A stretch of 64,000 nucleotides of DNA, from positions 49,000-112,999 of the forward strand of contig CAWHZY010000013.1 of NCBI GenBank assembly GCA_963833955.1, in the 5' to 3' direction. Source of the stretch: Roseiarcus sp963833955 (lineage in GTDB: Bacteria > Pseudomonadota > Alphaproteobacteria > Rhizobiales > Beijerinckiaceae). Below the pieces are notes generated by a model that was not told the origin of the DNA, searched no databases, and worked only from the letters and a program-made list of their open reading frames with translations. This document shows, piece by piece, positions 47,787 to 57,700 of this stretch; the first letter of the stretch is position 1, and each line of letters starts with the position of its first letter. The position numbers and the translations under genes are program-made.

Positions 47787-49052
47787 ATGCCAATCGTCTC
47801 TTACGCTCAGAACTTCGAGGATGTCCTGTTGTGGCGGGCCCTTGGCCATGTTGATCGCGGCTTCTACGTTGATATTGGCGCCCAAGACCCCGTTTTCAAT
47901 TCGGTAAGTAAGGCGTTTTATGACCGGGGATGGCGGGGCGTTAACGTCGACGCGAACACTCACTACGCCGAGATTCTGCGCCAAGCCCGTCCGGACGAAA
48001 TCGTAGTCCAAGCCGCAGTTTCCGATCAGCCTGGAATGCTGAAATTTTACGAGGTTCACGCCACGGGATTGTCTACGGCCTCAGAGGAGATTGCCGAGAG
48101 CCTTCGCCAGGCAGGGTGGAATGTTGTGGAGACGCTGGTCCCGGCTGTCATTCTCGATCAGGTCTTTGCAAAACTCGATACGGACGAAATTCATTGGCTG
48201 AAGATCGACGTTGAAGGGTTCGAGCAGGCAGCTCTGGAGGGATGGCGCACGTCGACATATCGCCCCTGGGTCGTCGTTGTCGAAGCAACCTCCCCATCCA
48301 CGCAAATCACGAGCCACAAAGAATGGGAACACTTAATCCTCGCCAAGGACTACCGTTTCGTTCATTTTGACGGTCTCAATCGCTATTACCTGTCCGCTGC
48401 TCATAGCGAGCTCAAGGATTTCTTTGGCCACGGCCCCAGCCTATGGGACGGGTTCCAGCTTCCTGAGAGCAGCCGGCAAGTAAGCTCACTGGTCGAACGC
48501 CAAAACGAGGTCCTCAGTCGGGCTCACGCCGAGGCAGCTCGGCAAGCCGAGACAATCGCCCAAGGGCAGACGAGCATAGCCCTGTTACAGACCGAACTCG
48601 CTGCCAGCTGCGAGCTTGGCGACCGGCTCCGCGCCGAACTGGATGCTGCTCTTAATCGCAATGATGCGCTAGTCGTCGATGCGGCGCGGGCGCGCTGGGA
48701 GGCGGCCGCGGCGCTGCGCCGCGAGGAGACGGCCGAGGCGCACATGGCGTCGCTCGAGATGGCTCTTATCCGCTGCAAGGGGGATGATCGAGCGCGCAGC
48801 CCGCGTAACCTATTTCAAAGGATATTTTTTCGTCTGGATAGTCGGCCGGTCAAACCGCTGCGTCGGCTGCTGTTTCATACCTCGGGGGCGCCTCGAGGCT
48901 TTCTACGCCCTCTAGTGCTTCATAAGAACGGAACTCCGAGAAGCGCATTCGCGCAATGGATGGGGAGCGTGGAATATTTAGGATTACCGAACGCCGTCAA
49001 GCGGCCGGGACAACAGGTCACAAAACGAGACGATGCCGCAACGGCGTCTTGA
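47787..49052 (+). CDS. FkbM-family methyltransferase with coiled-coil C-terminus
   Basis: 421 residues. The FkbM domain occupies about 1-215: SYAQNFEDVLLWRAL, GFYVDIGAQDPVFNSVSKAF, GVNVDANTHYAEILRQARPD and WLKIDVEGFEQAALEGWR. Residues 230-330 are Ala/Glu/Arg-rich with heptad character (VERQNEVLSRAHAEAARQAE), predicted coiled coil. The tail is basic. The extra part may hold the enzyme in a chain-length or assembly complex, as in O-antigen regulators that join a methyltransferase to a coiled coil. That is inference. Confidence 0.87.
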   Translation: MPIVSYAQNFEDVLLWRALGHVDRGFYVDIGAQDPVFNSVSKAFYDRGWRGVNVDANTHYAEILRQARPDEIVVQAAVSDQPGMLKFYEVHATGLSTASEEIAESLRQAGWNVVETLVPAVILDQVFAKLDTDEIHWLKIDVEGFEQAALEGWRTSTYRPWVVVVEATSPSTQITSHKEWEHLILAKDYRFVHFDGLNRYYLSAAHSELKDFFGHGPSLWDGFQLPESSRQVSSLVERQNEVLSRAHAEAARQAETIAQGQTSIALLQTELAASCELGDRLRAELDAALNRNDALVVDAARARWEAAAALRREETAEAHMASLEMALIRCKGDDRARSPRNLFQRIFFRLDSRPVKPLRRLLFHTSGAPRGFLRPLVLHKNGTPRSAFAQWMGSVEYLGLPNAVKRPGQQVTKRDDAATAS

Positions 49053-49286
49053 TCCGCGTGATGAACTTGCGATCACAACCAAAGTTAAAACTCCCAAACC
49101 GAATTGGAGTGTCACCAACCCGGTACAAGTTGGTAAGCCCGGTTGGGGACGCCGCGGCGCAACCCGCGATCGCGCAATTGCGAGCGCCGTGGAATGGCGG
49201 GCGGCTCGGCGTTTCCGGTCCGCTCATCTCATCGAAAGCACTTACTCCCCTCTTCCCTACGCAACTCTCGATAAGGATCAAGTCAT

Positions 49287-50267
49287 ATGGCGGGTAAACG
49301 CGCTTTGATTACAGGCATAACGGGCCAGGACGGAGCCTATTTATCGAAGCTGCTGCTCGAAAAGGGCTATTCTGTCACAGGAATTGTTCGCAGATCCTCC
49401 CACGCCGGCGTCGACGACCATCGCCTTCGTTGGATCGGGGTCAGCGATTCGGTTGAACTCCGCGATGGGGATCTTTCTGACATATCCAGCCTAATGCGCA
49501 TCATCCGGGACGTTCAACCCGATGAATTGTATAATCTTGGTGCGCAATCCTTTGTTCAATCGTCCTGGCAGCAGCCCATCCTTACTGCAAATGTCACGGC
49601 GGTGGCGGTGGCGAACGTCCTTGAGGCCTTGCGGATCCTTAAGCCGGATACCCGCTTTTACCAAGCTTCTTCGTCGGAAATGTTCGGAAAGGTTCAGCAG
49701 CCGAAACAGACGGAGACGACGCCGTTTTATCCGCGTTCTCCCTACGCTGTGGCCAAGCTCTATGGTCACTGGATCACGGTCAATTATCGCGAGAGCTTTG
49801 GTCTCCACGCCTCGTCCGGCATACTTTTCAATCACGAGAGCCCTTTGCGCGGCACGGAGTTCGTGACCCGCAAGGTCACGGACGGTGTTGCGCGAATCAA
49901 ACTCGGGCTCGCGAAGGAATTGCGGCTTGGCAATATAGACGCCAAGCGCGACTGGGGTCATGCCAAGGATTATGTTCGCGCCATGTGGGCAATGCTCCAA
50001 CAGGAGGTTGCTGACGACTATGTGATCGCCACGGGCCACACTACCTCAGTCCGCGATATGTGCCGCATCGCGTTCGAACATGTCGGGCTGGCCATGGAGG
50101 ACTATCTGACCATTGACCCCGCCTTTTATCGACCGGCGGAGGTCGACTTTCTCCTCGGCGACGCTACCAAGGCGCGGGCCCGGCTTAATTGGGCGCCCGA
50201 AATCGGCCTGTCAGAAATGATCCGCGAGATGGTCGAAGCCGATCTTACGCGCCTGCCAGCGAGGTAG
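49287..50267 (+). CDS. gmd: GDP-mannose 4,6-dehydratase
   Basis: 326 residues, the shorter bacterial form. NAD(P)-binding ALITGITGQDGAYLSKLLLE at the start, then RRSSHAGVDDHRLRW, NLGAQSFVQSSWQQP, the YAVAKLYGHWI catalytic Tyr-x3-Lys region and GNIDAKRDWGHAKDYVRAM. Makes GDP-4-keto-6-deoxy-mannose. The next gene, rmd-like, starts 5 bases after the stop, so the pair probably makes GDP-D-rhamnose for the surface glycan. Confidence 0.95.
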   Translation: MAGKRALITGITGQDGAYLSKLLLEKGYSVTGIVRRSSHAGVDDHRLRWIGVSDSVELRDGDLSDISSLMRIIRDVQPDELYNLGAQSFVQSSWQQPILTANVTAVAVANVLEALRILKPDTRFYQASSSEMFGKVQQPKQTETTPFYPRSPYAVAKLYGHWITVNYRESFGLHASSGILFNHESPLRGTEFVTRKVTDGVARIKLGLAKELRLGNIDAKRDWGHAKDYVRAMWAMLQQEVADDYVIATGHTTSVRDMCRIAFEHVGLAMEDYLTIDPAFYRPAEVDFLLGDATKARARLNWAPEIGLSEMIREMVEADLTRLPAR

Positions 50268-50272
50268 GTGCA

Positions 50273-51271
50273 ATGACGAGTTACTCGCGGATTTTGATGA
50301 CTGGAGCGTCAGGTTTTGTTGGCTGCCGGTTGGCCCCTGCCTTGCAGGCCGCCTATCCCGCCGCTGCCCTCGCAGCGATCTCGCACAGCCCATCGGATAC
50401 CTGTCCCGGTTGGACAACGTTCTGCGCCGACCTTACCGATGCGGACGCGATCAACGCCGTTGTTTGCTCGTGGCGGCCCAATCTTGTCATTCATTTGGCG
50501 GCCCAGTCGTCCGTGGGCGAAGAGAGTAAATTTGCAGAATCAACATGGAGAATAAATGGCGTGGGAGCATTAAATCTGGCTTGCGCCATTGCTCGTACGG
50601 TTCCGGAATCAATTGTCTTCAATGTCAGCACCGGAGAGGTTTACGGTTCGAGTTTTTTGAATGGCCCTGCGTCGGAGACGACGCCCCTTTCTCCTCGAAG
50701 CGTTTACGCGCGTTCCAAAGCCGCTGCTGAAACAATCTTCCAGGATGTTCTCCCCCCCAAATCGCGCCTCGTAACCGTTCGACCTCTGAACCATACAGGT
50801 GTCGGCCAGGACGAACGTTTCGTGCTGCCGAGCTTCGCGGCCCAGATTGCGCGGATCGAAGCCGGGCTTGTGCCGCCGAAACTCCAGGTCGGGGATCTTG
50901 GCATCGAACGAGATTTTCTCGATGTCCGTGACGTCATCGACGCCTACCTGCTAATTCTGGCCGGAGCCGAAGCTCTGCCGCGACGCGCCGTGCTCAATGT
51001 GGCCTCGGGGAAGCCTCGCCGCATTAGCGACTTGCTCGATGTAATGGTGAGCGCCAGGACCCGTACGTTCGACGTGGAGATTGATCCGGCCCGGCTCCGG
51101 CCGACGGAAATACCTCGAATAGTCGGCGACGCGTCGGCGGTGCGCCGGCATTTCGGTTGGATACCCAAATATTCTGTTGATGAGCTTGTCGTGGAGTTGT
51201 TGACCTATTGGCGGAGAAGAGTATCAGCTGAACCGGTGGCGACTCCGCCAGCCCAGTCCAAAAGGGTTTGA
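50273..51271 (+). CDS. rmd: GDP-4-dehydro-6-deoxy-D-mannose reductase (Rmd-like)
   Basis: 332 residues, extended SDR fold. ILMTGASGFVGCRLAPALQ at the N-terminus, FNVSTGEVYGSS, Tyr-x3-Lys in YARSKAAAETIF and the Rmd-typical RPLNHTGVGQDERFVLPSFA. Reduces the Gmd product to GDP-D-rhamnose. Start ATG 50273 is used because the upstream open part lies inside gmd. Fucose synthase is less likely, since the RP-x-NHTG-x-GQ segment belongs to the rhamnose branch. Confidence 0.88.
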   Translation: MTSYSRILMTGASGFVGCRLAPALQAAYPAAALAAISHSPSDTCPGWTTFCADLTDADAINAVVCSWRPNLVIHLAAQSSVGEESKFAESTWRINGVGALNLACAIARTVPESIVFNVSTGEVYGSSFLNGPASETTPLSPRSVYARSKAAAETIFQDVLPPKSRLVTVRPLNHTGVGQDERFVLPSFAAQIARIEAGLVPPKLQVGDLGIERDFLDVRDVIDAYLLILAGAEALPRRAVLNVASGKPRRISDLLDVMVSARTRTFDVEIDPARLRPTEIPRIVGDASAVRRHFGWIPKYSVDELVVELLTYWRRRVSAEPVATPPAQSKRV

Positions 51272-51368
51272 CTGTGCCGCCGGTGTCGACGCAACTCTCG
51301 TAGCCGGCCTCCCTCCACGCCGACACAACTCAATCGGCAGACATTCCCTCGGGCCCCCCTGATGCGAG

Positions 51369-52832
51369 TTGCCGCGTCTCGTCGTTACGAGTAACACATC
51401 CCTGTCATACTGTGTGACACCCTATCACCAACGCAATCTGGAACAGCGCATGTTCTGCCGTCTTCTCAAGGACTGGAGAGGCATTGCGGGCTCGTCACAA
51501 CTAGCTCTTCATAGCCTTCGCTCGTGTACAAACGCACTGGTCAAAATACTAATATTCTCCGGCCGGTCTCGAATTGGTTACAATATAGTTTCAAAAATTT
51601 CCTACGAGATCGAGCGTATATTCAATAAATTCAGTAAAAGACGTGAAAAAGGACAACTCAAGCTCACCAAAGATCGATCCGTTGCTGGGCATTTCCTCCA
51701 AAGACACGCGTTGACGGAGAGGAAAAACTCCGTCCTCTTCATTGGATATGCCGAAGCGGCGCTAGGGCTTGGAGAGGTCTTTCGGAATATGCTTATGGCG
51801 CTCAATTCGGCCGGCATGCCGTTCGCCATCTATCCGTTCAGCAAGAATGTTGAAACCCGTCGCATTGGTCCTTTCCTCGAGAGCCGATACGACCGTGACG
51901 GTGTGTACGACATAAATGTCGCGCATATGGCAGCGGATCAACTGCCCCATTATTTTTCCGAATTACAAAAGCAGGTTATGGCCGGTCGGTACAATATTTT
52001 GCAGACCTATTGGGAGCTTGCAGAAGCTCCGCTAGTCTGGCGTCCTTTGCTAGAGCGGATCGACGAGTTATGGGTGCCTAATTCTTACGTTGCAAACGCG
52101 TTCCGGCCGATATTCGATCGCGTAATCACCGTGATCCCCGCTTGTGTCAACATCAATCGTAAACATAGGTATGCGCGGCGGTATTTTGATCTGGAGGACG
52201 ATTGTTTTTATTTCATATTTTCCTTTGATTATTATTCGGGATGCGCCCGGAAAAATCCTTTGGGAGTGGCGCAAGCATTTGGATACGCGTTTCCTGATCC
52301 AAGAATGAAAGTCGGACTTCTAATCAAATCGACAGGCCCGGGAGAACTGGATCCAACAGTTTCGCAGCACCTCAAAAATCTATCAATAATTGACAAAAGG
52401 GTAAAGACCGTCGACCGTCCCGTCGATAGAGACGAGATGCTATCCCTCATTCATAACTGCGATTGCTACGTTTCGCTGCACAGGTCGGAGGGATTCGGCC
52501 TCGGGATGGCCGAGGCCATGGCGTTGGGAAAACCAGTCATCGCGACGGGCTATTCCGGAAATCAAGACTTTCTGACTGAAGAAACGGGTTTCCCGGTTCC
52601 GTTTTCGTTGCGCAAATTAATGCCGGGGGAATACCCGATGGGCCAGGGACAAAGCTGGGGTGAGCCGGACTTGGCGATCGCGATTCAGTATATGCGGACT
52701 GTTTTTGCCAATCGTGAGGAGCGGGAGAGACGGTCTTTGCGCGGCAAGAAGTTGATCGAGGACACTTATTCGGACCAAATTGTGGCAGAAATAATCATGG
52801 ACCGTCTCGGTGAAATTCGCAAAAGTCTTTAG
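51369..52832 (+). CDS. Glycosyltransferase, GT4-like (true start uncertain)
   Basis: Up to 487 residues, but the first 50 come from an insertion-sequence remnant. The protein proper begins near SVLFIGYAEAALGLGEVFRN, a nucleotide-binding loop seen at the N-terminus of GT4 enzymes. It goes on with NILQTYWELAEAPLVWRPLL, DELWVPNSYVANAF and YVSLHRSEGFGLGMAEAMAL, the donor-binding E-x7-E motif. A start such as TTG near 51712 is possible. A/T-rich codon use resembles the sulfotransferase gene. It probably adds a sugar to the surface glycan, and may itself be truncated at its 5' end. Confidence 0.8.
   Translation: MPRLVVTSNTSLSYCVTPYHQRNLEQRMFCRLLKDWRGIAGSSQLALHSLRSCTNALVKILIFSGRSRIGYNIVSKISYEIERIFNKFSKRREKGQLKLTKDRSVAGHFLQRHALTERKNSVLFIGYAEAALGLGEVFRNMLMALNSAGMPFAIYPFSKNVETRRIGPFLESRYDRDGVYDINVAHMAADQLPHYFSELQKQVMAGRYNILQTYWELAEAPLVWRPLLERIDELWVPNSYVANAFRPIFDRVITVIPACVNINRKHRYARRYFDLEDDCFYFIFSFDYYSGCARKNPLGVAQAFGYAFPDPRMKVGLLIKSTGPGELDPTVSQHLKNLSIIDKRVKTVDRPVDRDEMLSLIHNCDCYVSLHRSEGFGLGMAEAMALGKPVIATGYSGNQDFLTEETGFPVPFSLRKLMPGEYPMGQGQSWGEPDLAIAIQYMRTVFANREERERRSLRGKKLIEDTYSDQIVAEIIMDRLGEIRKSL
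51423..51488 (+). pseudogene. IS5-type transposase C-terminal remnant
   Basis: The translated stretch YHQRNLEQRMFCRLLKDWRG resembles the conserved end of IS5-family transposases (Y-R-x-R-N-x-I-E-R-x-F-x-x-L-K-x-W-R-R-I-A), including the catalytic Glu region. It is in frame with the following glycosyltransferase. Only about 22 codons are left. Confidence 0.5.
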
Positions 52833-53493
52833 CAAGAAAAAGGGGGCGCGCGAGTTTCCTGAACTCAGTCGCCGCGCATGAGCCCAGGGTAAGGCGATCC
52901 ATTTATCTCGATTTGGATAACGCCCCGCGCATATGAGCTTCACAGCAAGGGCGTTTCGCCGCGATCGTGGCGCTCGGGTCAATGCGGACGCACGGCGGAA
53001 GTGCTGGGCATGGAAAGCGGCTCGCGAAACGCAGGCGCTGGCATTGATCCATCTTTCAAAGCAGACTGGGTACCGTCTGTGGATGGCGTTGGCCCAGCGA
53101 CGCCTCTCGACCGGCGTACCGCAGGCTTAAGCGTGATAGGATGAGGCGGAGCACGGGCTTGAATCTTGGCTCATGATGCGCGAGGCGTCCATCGCCCGTG
53201 AACCTCGAAGGCGTGCCGAAGAACGAGCCGTTTCGTCCAACGGATCGGCGTCTGTCTTTGTCCTGTGAGAGGCACTTGACAGGCCACGCGCGCCGTTGGC
53301 AAGGAGTGCGCGGGATCGTCGCTCGGCGCCGGAGAACTGGCGTGAGCCGTGATGTATCCTGCCGTCAAAGCTTTACGAGCGCACGGATAGAAAACCTGGC
53401 GTCGGGAACAGAGCCCCAACGCAGAACGCCCTGTTTGCATCGTCGCAGTCATCTTGCGTTTAGTGTTCCAGGGAGCCCTGGCAAGGATACCAG
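52833..53493. other. Intergenic region inside the glycan island
   Basis: 661 bases without a supported gene. Short open frames on both strands are Arg/Ser-rich and look like GC-driven noise. An insertion-sequence footprint is possible but was not recognised. Confidence 0.35.
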
Positions 53494-54729
53494 ATGTCCA
53501 ACTATACAATGATTGACCATTGTCGGGTCGGTGGTGGCAGCACGTTAATCAGTGTACTAGACCTAGGTGAGCAGGCGTTGACTGGCGTTTTTCCAAAAAT
53601 GCCTGACGCCAAGATCACGAGCGGGCCGCTCCGACTTTTGTGGTGCCCGAATTCCGGCCTTCTGCAGCTCTCGCACTCCTACGATCTTGGCGAGATGTAT
53701 GGCGACAATTACGGCTACCGCTCCGGCCTCAACCGTAGCATGGTTGACCATCTGACGCAGAAAATCAGTGAGCTCGAACGTACCGCGGCGCTCTTGCCCG
53801 GCGACACGGTGCTCGACATTGGCTCAAACGACGCGACCTCGCTTAAAGCCTACCGCACGCCGTCGCTCAAGCGCATCGGCATCGACCCGACTGGCGCCAA
53901 ATTCAAACAGTACTATCCGGACGAGGTCACACTGGTGCCGGATTTTTTCTCCGCGGCCGCCTATCGAGCTAGGGGGGCCGCGCCGGCGAAGATTGTCACG
54001 TCGATCGCCATGTTCTACGACCTCGAGGACCCGATCGGCTTCGCGCGCGAGGTCGAGTCCGTGCTCGCGCCGCACGGCATCTGGCATTTCGAGCAAAGCT
54101 ATATGCCCTCGATGTTGCGGATGACCTCCTATGATACGGTCTGCCACGAGCACCTCGAATATTATTCATTCGGCGTGGTGGGTCGTATTCTTGCGGAAGC
54201 TGGGATGCGCCCGATCGACGTGAAGATGAATAACGTTAACGGTGGCAGCTTCGCGGTCACTGCGGTGCGACGGGACGATCGGACGCGCGCGGTTCAGCCG
54301 GCAGTGACTTGGCTGCTGGAGCAGGAAGACAGGATGGGGTTGGCGACCCCGCGGCCCTACCGCGAATTCGAGGATCGGGTCTATCGCCACCGCGCCGACC
54401 TAAGGCGGCTGCTGGAAGCTCTAGCTGCGGCTGGCAAGAAGGTCGTAGGCTACGGTGCTTCGACGAAGGGCAATGTGTTGCTCCAGTTCTGCGGCATTGG
54501 GCCCTCCCTTATGTGCTGTATTGCTGAGGTCAACGAAGAAAAATTCGGCGCGTTCACGCCGGGCACCGGCATCCCAATTGTCTCGGAGGCTGAGGCTCGG
54601 GCGATGCAACCGGACTATTTCTTGGTTCTCCCCTGGCACTTCCGCGACGGGATCGTGCGCCGCGAAGCCGAGTTTCTTGCGCGCGGCGGACGTATGATCT
54701 TTCCATTCCCCGAAATAGAGATTGTTTGA
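53494..54729 (+). CDS. Class I SAM-dependent methyltransferase, NDP-sugar C-methyltransferase type
   Basis: 411 residues in three parts as in TylC3-like enzymes. The N-terminal part has a metal-site-like region with few Cys (HCRVGGGSTLISVLDLGEQA, LLWCPNSGLLQL). The central SAM domain shows DTVLDIGSNDATSLKAYRTP and the FEQSYMPSMLRMTSYDTVCH and HEHLEYYS segments (catalytic Tyr/His region). The C-terminal domain has VVGYGASTKGNVLLQFCGIG. Such enzymes C-methylate a 4-keto sugar or act in related branched-sugar steps. The second metal-binding Cys motif usual at the N-terminus is incomplete, so zinc binding is doubtful. Confidence 0.87.
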   Translation: MSNYTMIDHCRVGGGSTLISVLDLGEQALTGVFPKMPDAKITSGPLRLLWCPNSGLLQLSHSYDLGEMYGDNYGYRSGLNRSMVDHLTQKISELERTAALLPGDTVLDIGSNDATSLKAYRTPSLKRIGIDPTGAKFKQYYPDEVTLVPDFFSAAAYRARGAAPAKIVTSIAMFYDLEDPIGFAREVESVLAPHGIWHFEQSYMPSMLRMTSYDTVCHEHLEYYSFGVVGRILAEAGMRPIDVKMNNVNGGSFAVTAVRRDDRTRAVQPAVTWLLEQEDRMGLATPRPYREFEDRVYRHRADLRRLLEALAAAGKKVVGYGASTKGNVLLQFCGIGPSLMCCIAEVNEEKFGAFTPGTGIPIVSEAEARAMQPDYFLVLPWHFRDGIVRREAEFLARGGRMIFPFPEIEIV

Positions 54730-54758
54730 GAGACGCCCGTAAGGAGGCAGACGAGTAG

Positions 54759-57700
54759 ATGAAGAGCACCGCTCGGCGGATTTACTACTGGGTGCATCAT
54801 ACTGGCCGCCACGACGGCAACACGGGCATCCAGCGTGTCGTGCGCGCCCTTGGCGCTGCGTTAGCGAGAACGGCCGATGTTGAGTTGGTGCCTGTTCGCT
54901 GGTGCTCTAAGCAAGAGGCAATTGTTCGCGCCGAGGCGGCATGGACCAGCGGGTTTGCGCGATGGGGTGGCCCGGATCTGGCGGAGCCCGCCGAGGCGGG
55001 CGTCCCCCTTCACCTGACGGTCGCGGACGCCGACCGCCGGTGGGGTGAGTGGCTTATAATTCCCGAGGTCACTCACCTAGGGAGCGCTGCCGAAGTACCC
55101 AGCGTCACCCTGCCGGTAGCTTTGGACTATGCGCGCTATTACGGCCTGCGCAGTGCCGCGATATTCTATGATCTGATCCCGCTGCGCGAGCCCGGCTATG
55201 AGGAACTGAAGGCTGGGCACACCGCATATGCGCTGGCGCTGGCGGCGGCGGATCTGATCCTGCCAATCTCCCGCACTGCCGCCGACGACCTTGTGGCGTG
55301 GTGGCGCGAACAGGGACATGATCCGGATCGGCTTCCGCCTGTGCGCCCGGCGCTGTTGGCAGCCGAAATGACCGGGGTTCCGCGCGTCACGGGGGCGGAC
55401 CCTATGAGGGAAACCGCGGACGGGCGCCGGCCAGTGCATTTCCTTGCAGTTGGCTCGGTCGAACCGCGGAAGAACCAACTCGCGGTGATGTTAGCGGTGA
55501 ACCGTCTGCGCTCTCGCCGCCCGGAACTCGAGATCCGGCTCGACGTAGTGGGAGGATTGCACCATGCCGTGGCCGATGCCGTCCGGCTCGAAGCCGGGCG
55601 CTCCGACGGATACATTCGACTGCACCACTATACGCCCGAAGCGGTGCTACGCACGATGATGTGTGAATGCGACGCCACGGTCTTCGTCTCCCTCGCGGAG
55701 GGATTTGGTCTGCCGATCGTCGAGAGCCTTTGGCACGGCAAGCCTTGCCTGTGTTCCGATACGGGAGCCATGGCCGAGATCGCAGAAGGCGGCGGGTGCC
55801 TAACTGTTGATCCCCGCGATCCGGACGCCATCGAAGGCGGCCTGGAGCGGCTCGCCGAGGACGTCGAGCTACGCGCCAGACTTGGTCGTGCAGCGTGCAG
55901 CCGGAAGCTGACACAGTGGAGCGACTACGCGGAGACGATCCTGGCGGAGCTCGACGCGGCGTCGCCGGTGCCGCTGCTCGCGGTCATAGAGGGCTCGGCG
56001 GGCAGTGGCGAGGCGATCGCCTTGGCCTTGGAAGCGGCCTCGGCGCGCGTATGGCGCCATCACTGGCGGGTGGACTCTCAGGCAATTCTCCCCGGTTTCC
56101 GGCACACCGGCGATCCGGCTCCCGGCGTCGGCCGCGGCGATGTGCGTGGTCTGTGGGCGCTGTTGCCGCTTTCCACCACGCGCGGACCGGCCGAGGCAAT
56201 GCGTATCCAGGACGAGGCGCGAGGGCTCGGCCTGAAACTGGCGGTTATGATTGAAGCTGGCCACCGGGTCAGCGACGCAGACCTCATGGTCCTGACAGGC
56301 GGCGATCTCGCTATATTCGCTTGCGCGCCAGACCGCGATGCGGCCCTCCATCGTGCGCTCCGCACCGTGCCGCGCACTGCCACCTTGCGGCACCGCTTCC
56401 GCGTCGGCGGCGATATTCGCGAGACTCTTGCGGCGATCGCGAGGGAGCGCCCGCGGATCGCGGCCGCGGGCGCGCCGCAAACGACCAAAGCGGGTATTCT
56501 ATTGGACTGGGCTAACCGCGCAGCAGCCCTTCAACACCGGCGTGCAGCGGGTCACGCGTTCGCTGGGGCGCGTCGCTCGTCGAACTTGGCATCGAGCTCG
56601 TCGCCGTGAAGTGGGACGAGGCGGCCGCCTGCCTGACGCCCTTGAGTACCGAGGAAGCAACGCATCTTGCACAATGGGGCGGCCCGCCGTCACGGCCGCC
56701 CCGGCCGCTGCCGACGGACCTTGACGGCGAGTGGCTTTTGCTGCCGGAGATCACGGTGCCTGTCATGCCGCCCGGCTCGAACGTCGGCAAGCTTGCGCAA
56801 AATCTCGGGATGCGGGTCGCGGCGATCTTCTACGATCTTATCCCACTGAAGATGGCGAGCATCTACCCGCCGGGAACCGTGCCAATATTCAGCCAGTATT
56901 GGGATCTCTTCTCGGAGATCGACGTCGCCTTGCCGATCTCTTGGTCGGTTGGGGCCGATCTTCGCCGCTATCTCAGCGACCGCGGATTGGGACTTCCTGC
57001 GATCGTACCCTGTCCGCTCGCCGGCAACCTGCCGGGCGACTCGCGAAAGCGCGTCCCGCGTGAGGCTGGGTCGGCTAGTGCGCCGTTTCGTCTGCTCGCC
57101 ACCGGCACCTGGGAGCCTCGCAAGAACTACCCGCGACTCCTGCGCGCGCTGGTCGAAGCGCGCCGCTTGGTTCCAGCACGGACGATCCACCTCACGATCG
57201 TTGGACGGCGCGCGGGCTACGCCGACCTCGATGCTGAGATCAGCCGGCTTGCCGCCGAGGCCGGGCACGTCGAATTGCACGACCACATCTCCGACGAAGA
57301 GCTGCTGGAGCTGTTCGATCGGAGTGACGCGACCGTGTTCTGTTCGTGGGAAGAGGGCTTCGGGCTACCCGTCCTAGAGAGCCTTTGGCGCGGCCTGCCT
57401 TGCCTGTGCCACGACGGGTCGGCAATGGCCGAGGTGGCGCCTGGCGGCGGCGTCGTGGCCATTGACATGCTCGATGAGGCCGCCATTGCCCGGGCCATCG
57501 CCCAGTTGGCCAGCGACGCCGAACTGATGGAGCGGCTGCGCCGAGAGGCCGTCGGGCGGCCAGATCCGCACCTGGGAGGATTATGGCCGCGACGTCCTAT
57601 CGGCCTTGGCCCGCGCGGGCACCGCGCCGGGCTGGCCGCTGCCCGCCATCCTCTCGGGGCACGCACGTCCGCTGCTGAGCTGCGCCATCACGACGTACAA

